Below the pieces are notes generated by a model, which saw only the letters and a list, made by a program, of their open reading frames with translations, made no database searches and was not told the DNA's origin. The position numbers were made by a program, and so were the translations under genes. DNA of 64,000 nt from Hymenoscyphus infarciens (Eukaryota > Ascomycota > Leotiomycetes > Helotiales > Helotiaceae), in NCBI GenBank assembly GCA_001414345.1, contig LLCB01000237.1:29380-93379 (forward strand). Reading direction: 5' to 3'. Shown piece by piece: positions 56,732 to 64,000 of the stretch (the stretch's first letter is position 1; every line of letters starts with the position of its first letter).

Positions 56732-57462
56732 TCAGTGATGAGCAGCAGTTTCACCCCGATAACCAACCAACTTCATTCTGCCAATCATCTCTCCAACGGT
56801 GAAAAAACCTAGAACTTCTGCGAGTACGACACCTCCAGATACCCATTTTGTGGTGTCCAAGTTCCGGACTTGTTGTAAGGAGTTTGAGGCTTGGGAGACG
56901 AGGGAGCTTGGGTTTCGTGCGTTTTGGATGATACGTTGATAGTATGATTGGAAAGTGGACAGAGGTCTGTAGTTGCGAGTCAGTAGAATTTCTGCGGTGT
57001 TTCTGGCAGATCTACTTACGGAGGAGACATCTTTTGTCCTTGGAAGACGAGCTTGGAGAGCTCTAATCCTACACGTGCGTAGTAAATGGTAGGTGGAATT
57101 TGTCCTATCATTTGAAAATCAGCCATTAAACTCCAAACACCCGTGCAGCCTCAATTGAAGCCAGAAGCATCGCACTCACGCTCAACAAAAGCCACGAAAC
57201 GTCCGGTTCTTCCTCCAACCTTTGAGAGAGCACTTCCCAACCCCTTGGCAGCACTGCTGATTGCTGGACCAGCAGACGAAGCCACTCTTGTCAGACCCTC
57301 GGAAGCTTTCGACTTGTATTCTGAGGCGGTCTGGGATGCTTTGGATGCGGTATCCTTCGCGGCCTCGGTGGCTTTACTTGACGTCGACTCGAATCGGCGA
57401 GCTGCCCGTCCCGGGAGCTTGGTGGATTGCCGCAAGACGGCGCGCGAAATATTCAACGACAT
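56732..57462 (-). CDS. ATP20: Mitochondrial F1Fo ATP synthase subunit g
   Basis: Exons 57462-57180, 57104-57020 and 56966-56732 encode 200 residues. The presequence-like start (MSLNISRAVLRQSTKLPGR) is followed by an Ala/Ser/Lys-rich helix. The conserved core comes next: PPTIYYARVGLELSKLVF, QGQKMSPPLSTFQSYY and KWVSGGVVLAEVLGFFTVGE. The last holds the single membrane helix of the inner-membrane subunit needed for ATP synthase dimers and cristae shape. The introns split codons, and their removal reproduces the family sequence without gaps. An in-frame Met at 57597 was rejected, because the added residues are unlike a presequence. Confidence 0.92.
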
Positions 57463-57800
57463 GACTGTGATGTGTGCGACCAGCAGATGTTGGGACGAGA
57501 GGAAGTGGATGGTCTCTTGGTGGGTGGGCGAGCAATTGGTCTTGGGGAGGTGATCGCGCGAGAAATTGGAGACTTTTCCTCTCGCTCTCGCCGGCAATGG
57601 AAATGGGAAGGCTGCTTAGTAATCCACCCGGGAGTTGCCGACGAACGAGCTGCTAAAGCGCAAGGGAAGCTCAATATCAAGAAAAACACCAAAGCAAAAC
57701 CACAGCATTTTTTTGGTATTGGAATCAGCTCAATTCGATGGCCTATGCAAGGCTTAAATAAATCCTTCCTCGTCTTCTATATCACTACCATCTCACACCC
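57463..57800. other. Spacer between two reverse-strand genes
   Basis: This should hold the promoter of the ATP synthase subunit gene and the 3' UTR of L-arabinitol dehydrogenase. Nothing else is visible. Confidence 0.35.
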
Positions 57801-58936
57801 TCAATCCTCACTCTTTATCTGCACCTTGATGGCACCGGTCTTGGGATCTGCCGCCGTCTCAAAAGCCTTCACAGCATCCTCCAACTGGTATCGATGGGTA
57901 ACCAACTTCTGCATATCGATAATCCCGCTCTGTACCAAACGGATGGCCCTCGGCCAGGTGTTGCAATACCGATACTGAAACTGCAGGTCGATTTCTCGAA
58001 CGCTACACCTCATGAAGGGAATATTCATGTAGTTCTTGCCCACACCAATCACAAACACCTTTCCGCCGAACTTGACCGCCCAGATGGCACCCGAAATACT
58101 GCTCTCAACACCAGTACACTCGAGTACGACTGCCGGTTCGATGCCCCCGAATGCGGCCACGATTTCGGCCCCCGTCTCCTCTGGCGCCTTCCTCTCGACC
58201 TTGTAAGTGATGACCGACGGAACGATCGTCTTTGCGAAGGCCAACCTTCCCTCGTCGATATCGGTAATCACAATAGGACATGCGCCGGCTGCTTGCGCGC
58301 AGAGTAAAGTGATGAGACCAATTGGGCCGGCACCGCAGATGAGGACCGGGTCTCCCAGTTTCACACCAGATCGCTGCATGGCCGCGAGGGAAACGCTCAA
58401 AGGTTCCAGCATCGACCCATCTTCGAAGGACATATCCCCAATCTTATGGCACCAGCTGGCAGGGTGGTTGACATATCTGCGGAGCAGACCTGGAACGGGA
58501 GGAGTCGACAGGAATTGGACCTTCTCGCATCCGTTATATCTGCCAGTCAGACATGGCTCGCATTCATTGCAGATAATGTTGGGTTCGACAGCCACGCGGT
58601 CCCCGACTTTGACGTTTTCGACAGAGGGATGGACTGCCAATATAACTCCTGCAGATTCGTGTCCCAGGATATGAGTGTCGGTGACAATCATGGGGCCGAT
58701 ACAGCCGGCATGCCAGAAGTGAACATCGGAGCTGGGTCCTGTTAGCATTGCTTCTTATATGGTCGCTGTATCACTTACCCGCAGATACCAGTACTCTTGA
58801 TACCAACTGTCACTTCTCCTGGCTTCAAGCTGTCTCCCCTCTGCACGCTCTCAAGAGATGGCTCTGCTTCTGCGATCCACAGCTTGTGATCCGGATCCGT
58901 ATACACCCCGATATTTGGCTTCGTTGGTTGCTCCAT
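57801..58936 (-). CDS. ladA: L-arabinitol 4-dehydrogenase
   Basis: Exons 58936-58779 and 58731-57801 encode 362 residues. The 47-nt intron splits a Gly codon; using the CCCAG acceptor restores GICGSDVHFW with the catalytic Cys52. Further landmarks are GHESAG, the structural-zinc run [15 protein letters not shown], the segment [19 protein letters not shown] and the Rossmann motif GAGPIGL with ITDIDEGR, implying NAD. The sequence is very close to what I know of fungal LAD enzymes and differs from sorbitol dehydrogenases in the same places. It oxidises L-arabinitol to L-xylulose in L-arabinose catabolism. Xylitol dehydrogenase (32031-33155) acts two steps later in the same pathway. Confidence 0.92.
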
Positions 58937-59753
58937 TGTATCTTTCAAAAGTGTGGTAGGTACCTACTTCCAAAGAGGAGGTGTTTCCGTGGGGAGTCGA
59001 GGTTCCTAATGAACTCTGTCTGGCGGGATAAACTGCAGGGGAAATCGTCTTGTCAACTGACCTGAAAGGCTTTGGGGAACAGCAGGTGGGTGATTTTTCC
59101 GTAGGTCTCAAACTTCGACGGTGAATTGTCCACGACGCGGTTTATGTACGAAGAAAGTATTATTTTTCTTCAGCCCCATCAATGAGAGGAGCTTGTGTCC
59201 CGAGGCCTACCAGCGTATGGCAGGCAAGCCGCTGTCTCCCCCATTTCAGATTGTATCGTTGTTTGGTGGGGCAAAGAGGTCGGGAGATAAACGCCCGTAG
59301 ACCGATGTTGATGTGGCAAGCGCACCAATCAGGGGCCTTGACTTTGAAACTCATGATGGATTGTATTTTGAAGGAACATCAACCCCACCGGGGAAATTTC
59401 GTTTACACGATGGCTTCGAAGCTGGATGGGGAGTCCCTTCTACAGAAATTACAAGGAGGCTTCAAAGGTTGTAGCTCTGTGAATTTGATTCATTGGAGAG
59501 ATTGCGGCATACAGGTAGTAAGCTGAACTGCTCCCGAGCCGAGTTCCGGAGTGGACTTTACCCCTCATTTACTATGTAAGTGATATTCTCTTAAAACAAC
59601 ACTTTCTTGAAATGCATATGCCTATTGCCTTATCTACTCTTTAGTAAACCTTTTCTTCCCTTTTTATACTTCATAATCTCACACCTCGTCACCCGCCAAC
59701 AGACAAATCCACCGTTTATCTGACCCTAAAAACCTCCCCCTCAACCCCCTAAA
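58937..59753. other. Divergent promoter region
   Basis: This lies between L-arabinitol dehydrogenase (reverse) and the hydroxyacid dehydrogenase (forward). No gene is recognised; a pyrimidine-rich leader precedes the ATG at 59754. Confidence 0.35.
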
Positions 59754-60845
59754 ATGGCCTCCCAAATCAAAGTCGCAATCCTAGACGACTATCCAAACAT
59801 AGCACCCCCTCACTTTTCTCACCTGGAATCAAAATTCACATTCACATCCTTCCCCAACACTCTCCCGCCCTACAACCATGCCTCCACCACCCTAGAACAC
59901 AAAACAGAATTGGTCGAAAGATTGAAACCATTTACTATTATCTCGTCCATGCGTGAACGGACGCCCTTTCCGGAAGAACTACTGAGGGAGTTGCCGAATC
60001 TCAAGTTGTTGATTACTACTGGTATGAGAAATTTGGGTATTGATTTGGATGCTGCGAGGAGGTTGGGCATTGATGTTTTGGGGACTAAGGGGGAGAAACC
60101 TGCCGAGCAGACTAAGGTGGTGAAAAAGAAGGGACCGGATAGTACGACTCAACATTGTATCGCTCTCCTCCTCGCTCTCTCAAAAAACCTAGTTCCCGAT
60201 CACAACTCCATCCAATCTGGTGGCTGGCAAACCGGTCTCTCAACTGGGCTGTCAGGGAAAACTCTCGGATTACTCGGACTAGGACGTCTCGGTGTTGCGG
60301 TTGGAAGAATCATGCATGAGTCTTTTGGCATGCGAGTCTGCGCTTGGAGTGAACATCTTACTCAAGAAATTGCTGACGAGAAGACGAAAGCTGCGGGGCT
60401 GGAAGTTGAGGAAGGTGGGGAGAAGACTTTCAAAGTGGTAAGCAAAGAGGAGCTTTTTGGGGGGAGTGATGTTGTTAGTTTGCATTATGTTCTCTCTTCT
60501 CGCTCTCGAGGGATTGTTGGACTCCCGGAATTGGGTCTTATGAAAAAGAGTGCTTTGTTCATCAACACGAGCAGAGGGCCACTTGTGGATGAGGATGCGC
60601 TTTTGGATGTTTTAGAAAGGGGGGCGATTAGAGGGGCTGCGCTTGATGTTTTTGAACTTGAACCGCTGCCGGGGAATAGTAGGTGGAGGAGTACGGCCTG
60701 GGGGACGGAGGGGAGGAGTAGTGTATTGTTGAGTCCACATACGGGGTATGTGGAGGAGGAGACTATGAATGGATGGTATTGGGAGCAGGCGAGGGTTCTA
60801 GAGGTCTGGGAGAAGACGGGGGAGAAGAGGAATTTGATGACTTAG
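59754..60845 (+). CDS. D-isomer-specific 2-hydroxyacid dehydrogenase
   Basis: This intronless ORF of 363 residues has the Rossmann motif GLGRLG (175-180). The catalytic Arg274 is in NTSRGPLVDEDAL, the Glu in DVFELEPLP (Glu303) and the His in SPHTGYVEEE (His329). The enzymes reduce 2-oxoacids to D-2-hydroxyacids, or the reverse, with NAD(P)H. An Arg or acidic residue after the second Rossmann strand, which would decide the cofactor, is not clear (VCAWSEHL). Substrate cannot be assigned; relatives include glyoxylate/hydroxypyruvate reductases and phosphoglycerate dehydrogenase. It is the last gene before the AT-rich satellite. Confidence 0.88.
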   Translation: MASQIKVAILDDYPNIAPPHFSHLESKFTFTSFPNTLPPYNHASTTLEHKTELVERLKPFTIISSMRERTPFPEELLRELPNLKLLITTGMRNLGIDLDAARRLGIDVLGTKGEKPAEQTKVVKKKGPDSTTQHCIALLLALSKNLVPDHNSIQSGGWQTGLSTGLSGKTLGLLGLGRLGVAVGRIMHESFGMRVCAWSEHLTQEIADEKTKAAGLEVEEGGEKTFKVVSKEELFGGSDVVSLHYVLSSRSRGIVGLPELGLMKKSALFINTSRGPLVDEDALLDVLERGAIRGAALDVFELEPLPGNSRWRSTAWGTEGRSSVLLSPHTGYVEEETMNGWYWEQARVLEVWEKTGEKRNLMT

Positions 60846-61179
60846 ACGATAAGTTTAAGGTTATATAAAGTAGTAAGCACTTCTTTTAATTTGTAAATTC
60901 GGAATCTTTAGAAGACTTAGAGACACTCTTTCATAATCTCTCGAGATTGAAATAGCGTAATAATATAGTAAAGTCTAGTATAAGTTCTAAATAAATACAC
61001 TATTATTACTATTAAGTATTTAAAGATAATTTTTAAAAGTAATTTATTAACTTGAAATATAATAATATTAAATAACTAGAATAATAGTAAAATCATCTTA
61101 TTTATATAAGTTAAATATAGAATATAAAGTAGTTTTAAAAGATAAGTTTACTATTATTATTATAAGTTTATAAAAAGAT
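60846..61179. other. Transition into AT-rich DNA
   Basis: The composition drops to strongly AT-rich soon after the stop codon. Words such as AACTAG and TTTATTAAC appear, but the 160-bp period is not yet clear. No genes are present. Confidence 0.5.
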
Positions 61180-64000
61180 TTATTAAAACTATTTTATTAA
61201 CTTAATTAGTTTTATATTTTTATTACTAAGATTTAATAGTTTTTAATATAAAAGAGTTAAAGAAACTAGTTAATTATTAATAGTTCTATTAGAAACTTAG
61301 TTAATTATTAATTCTAATTTAATTATAAAATAGATATAAAACTAGCTTATAACTAGTTTTTATATCTTTACTTTAAAGCTTTAATAGGTTTTAGTTTAGA
61401 AAAGTTAAAAGAACTAGTTAAAAACTAGTAGTTTTATTATAAACTTAGTTAATTATTAATTAAAATTTAATTATAAAATAATTATAAAAACAGCTTATAA
61501 CTAGTTTTTATATCTTTACTTTAAAGATTTAAGAGGTTTTAGTTTAGAAAAGTTAAAAGAACTAGTTAAAAACTAGTAGTTTTATTATAACCTTAGATAT
61601 TTATTAATTAAAATTTAAGTATAGAATAAATTTAAGAATAGTTTATAACTAGTTTTTATATCCTTATTATTAGACTTCAATAGGTTTTAATACTTAAAAG
61701 TTAAAAGAACTAGTTAGTTATTAATAGTTTAATAAAAGCTAAATCTTTAATATAAATAATTTAATTATTAAGAAATTTCTAAAAAATATAATTTACTAAC
61801 TTATAACTAGTTTTTAAATTTTTATTATTAGATTTTTATAGTTTTTAGTATATAAAAGTTAAAAAAACTAGTTAATAACTAAAGCTTTAACTAAAAAGTT
61901 TAATATTTAATATATTTAAATTAATTATTAAGATATTTAAGAAATATATAATCTATTAACTTATAACGAGTTTTTATATTTTTAGTTTTAGATTTTAATA
62001 ATTTTTAATTTATAAAAGTTAAAAAAACTAGTTAATAACTAAAACTTTAATTAAAAAGTTAAATAGTTAATATATATAAATTAATTATTAAGAAATTTAG
62101 AAAATATATAATCTACTAGCTTCTAACTAGTTTTTATATCTTTATTATTAGATTTTAATACTTCTTAGTATATAAAAGTTAAAAGAACTAGTAGAAAGTA
62201 TAGTTTTAACTAATTAAATAAATATTTAATATATATAAATTAACTATTAAGAAATTATAAAAATATATAGTCTACTAGCTTTTAACTAGTTTTTATATCT
62301 TTAATATTAGATTTTAATACTTTTTAATATATAAGAGTTAAAAGAACTAGTAAGTAACTAAAGCTTTATTTAAAAAGATAAATATTTAATATAATTAATT
62401 TTATAATTAAGAAATTTATAAAAATATATAGTCTATTAGCTTCTAACTAGTTTTTATATCTTTAATATTAGATTTTAATACTTTTTAGTATATAAAAGTT
62501 AAAAGAACTAGTAAGTAACTAAAGCTTTATTTAAAAAGATAAATATTTAATATATATAAATTAATTATTAAGAAATTTAAAAAATATATAATCTACTAGC
62601 TTCTAACTAGTTTTTATATCTTTAAAATTAGATTTTAATACTTTTTAGTATATAAAAGTTAAAAGAACTAGTAAGTAACTAAAGCTTTATTTAAAAAGAT
62701 AAAAATTTAATATATATAAATTAATTATTAAGAAATTATAAAAATATATAGTCTACTAGCTTCTAACTAGTTTTTATATCTTTAATATTAGATTTTAATA
62801 CTTTTTAGTATATAAGAGTTAAAAGAACTAGTAAGTAACTAAAGCTTTATTTAAAAAGATAAATATTTAATATAACTAATTTTATAATTAAGAAATTTAT
62901 AAAATATATAGTCTACTAGCTTCTAACTAGTTTTTATATCTTTAAAACTAAGATTTAATACTTTTTTATATATAAAAGTTAAAAGAACTAGTAAGTAACT
63001 AAAACTTTAATTAAAAAGTTAAATATTTAATATAAATAATTTTATAATTAAGAAATTTATAAAATATATAGTCTACTAGCTTCTAACTAGTTTTTATATC
63101 TTTAAAATTAGATTTTAATACTTTTTAGTATATAAAAGTTAAAAGAACTAGTAAGTAACTAAAACTTTATTTAAAAAGGTAAATATTTAATATAACTAAT
63201 TTTATAATTAAGAAATTTATAAAATATATAGTCTACTAGCTTCTAACTAGTTTTTATATCTTTAAAATTAGATTTTAATACTTTTTAGTATATAAAAGTT
63301 AAAAGAACTAGTAAGTAACTAAAACTTTAATTAAAAAGATAAATATTTAATATAATTAATTTTATAATTAAGAAATTTATAAAATATATAGTCTACTAGC
63401 TTCTAACTAGTTTTTATATCTTTAAAATTAGATTTTAATACTTTTTAGTATATAAAAGTTAAAAGAACTAGTAAGTAACTAAAGCTTTATTTAAAAAGAT
63501 AAATATTTAATATAACTAATTTTATAATTAAGAAATTTATAAAATATATAGTCTACTAGCTTCTAACTAGTTTTTATATCTTTAAAATTAGATTTTAATA
63601 CTTTTTAGTATATAAAAGTTAAAAGAACTAGTAAGTAACTAAAGCTTTATTTAAAAAGATAAATATTTAATATAATTAATTTTATAATTAAGAAATTTAT
63701 AAAATATATACTCTACTAGCTTCTAACTAGTTTTTATATCTTTAATATTAGATCTTAATACTTTTTAGTAGATAAGAGTTACAAGAACTAGTAGAAAGTA
63801 TAGCTTTAATTAAAAAGTAGAAATATTTATTATATATAAATTAATTATTTAGAAATTATAAAAATATATAATTTACTAGCTTCTAACTAGTTTTTATATC
63901 TTTAAAATTAGATTTTAATACTTTTTAGTATATAAAAGTTAAAAGAACTAGTAAGTAACTAAAGCTTTATTTAAAAAGGTAAATATTTAATATAACTAAT
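61180..64000. repeat. AT-rich tandem satellite, 160-bp unit
   Basis: The core AACTAGTTTTTATATCTTTA, or close variants, recurs about 17 times, with the core near 61346, 61497, 61645, 61802, 61962, 62125, 62284, 62445, 62605, 62765, 62925 and so on to about 63885. From 62445 on, the spacing is exactly 160 bp in most intervals. The leftmost units are shorter (148-157 bp) and more diverged. Each unit also has AAAAGAACTAGTAAGTAACT and AAGCTTTATTTAAAAAG. The array continues past the window. No ORF exists in it. Confidence 0.9.

Noticed and set aside
1..64000. CRISPR arrays, operons or bacterial-type insertion sequences
   Set aside because: Introns and protein families show a fungal nuclear genome; the only regular array is the contiguous 160-bp satellite, which has no spacers.

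Overview
The window is nuclear DNA of a filamentous ascomycete (Pezizomycotina). The protein types and the mix of intron-bearing genes with very AT-rich repeat blocks would fit Leotiomycetes/Helotiales, but that placement is inference. Most genes carry short introns (about 50-80 nt) with GTAAGT-like donors and CTAAC-type branch points. Two AT-rich tracts and several diverged repeat copies differ mainly by C-to-T and G-to-A changes, as expected of RIP.

Layout. 1-3700: gene-poor DNA with a repeat fragment, diverged ~60-bp repeats and ORFs I do not recognise. 3727-16103: a probable extracellular-siderophore locus, with an NPS6/SidD-type peptide synthetase (A-T-C-degenerate A-T-C), a full-size ABCB exporter (SitT-like position) and a GNAT acetyltransferase. 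Exact ATCWGATAA sites, the motif bound by iron-responsive GATA repressors (SreA family), lie in both intergenic regions. 16978-19566: a SprT-like metallopeptidase and mitochondrial NADH-cytochrome b5 reductase. 19567-22059: AT-rich DNA holding a ~670-bp element with ~75-bp terminal inverted repeats. 22060-24657: an unrecognised protein. 24658-27331: gene-poor, with a solo-LTR-like element.

27332-37466: a housekeeping run with a RidA-family protein, an SDR dehydrogenase, a Rab-type GTPase, xylitol dehydrogenase and a long-chain acyl-CoA synthetase. 37467-41550: mostly empty. 42447-50202: intracellular beta-mannosidase, a small conserved-looking protein and a 900-residue unknown. 51186-52830: a decayed ankyrin-repeat gene. 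53089-60845: secreted beta-mannosidase, ATP synthase subunit g, L-arabinitol 4-dehydrogenase and a D-2-hydroxyacid dehydrogenase. 61180 to the window end: an AT-rich tandem satellite with a 160-bp unit.

Functionally the window joins iron acquisition (synthetase, exporter, possible acetyltransferase) with plant-polysaccharide use: a secreted and an intracellular beta-mannosidase, and two oxidoreductases of the fungal pentose pathway (L-arabinitol to L-xylulose; xylitol to D-xylulose). Spliced coordinates were derived by hand from reading frame, splice consensus and family conservation.
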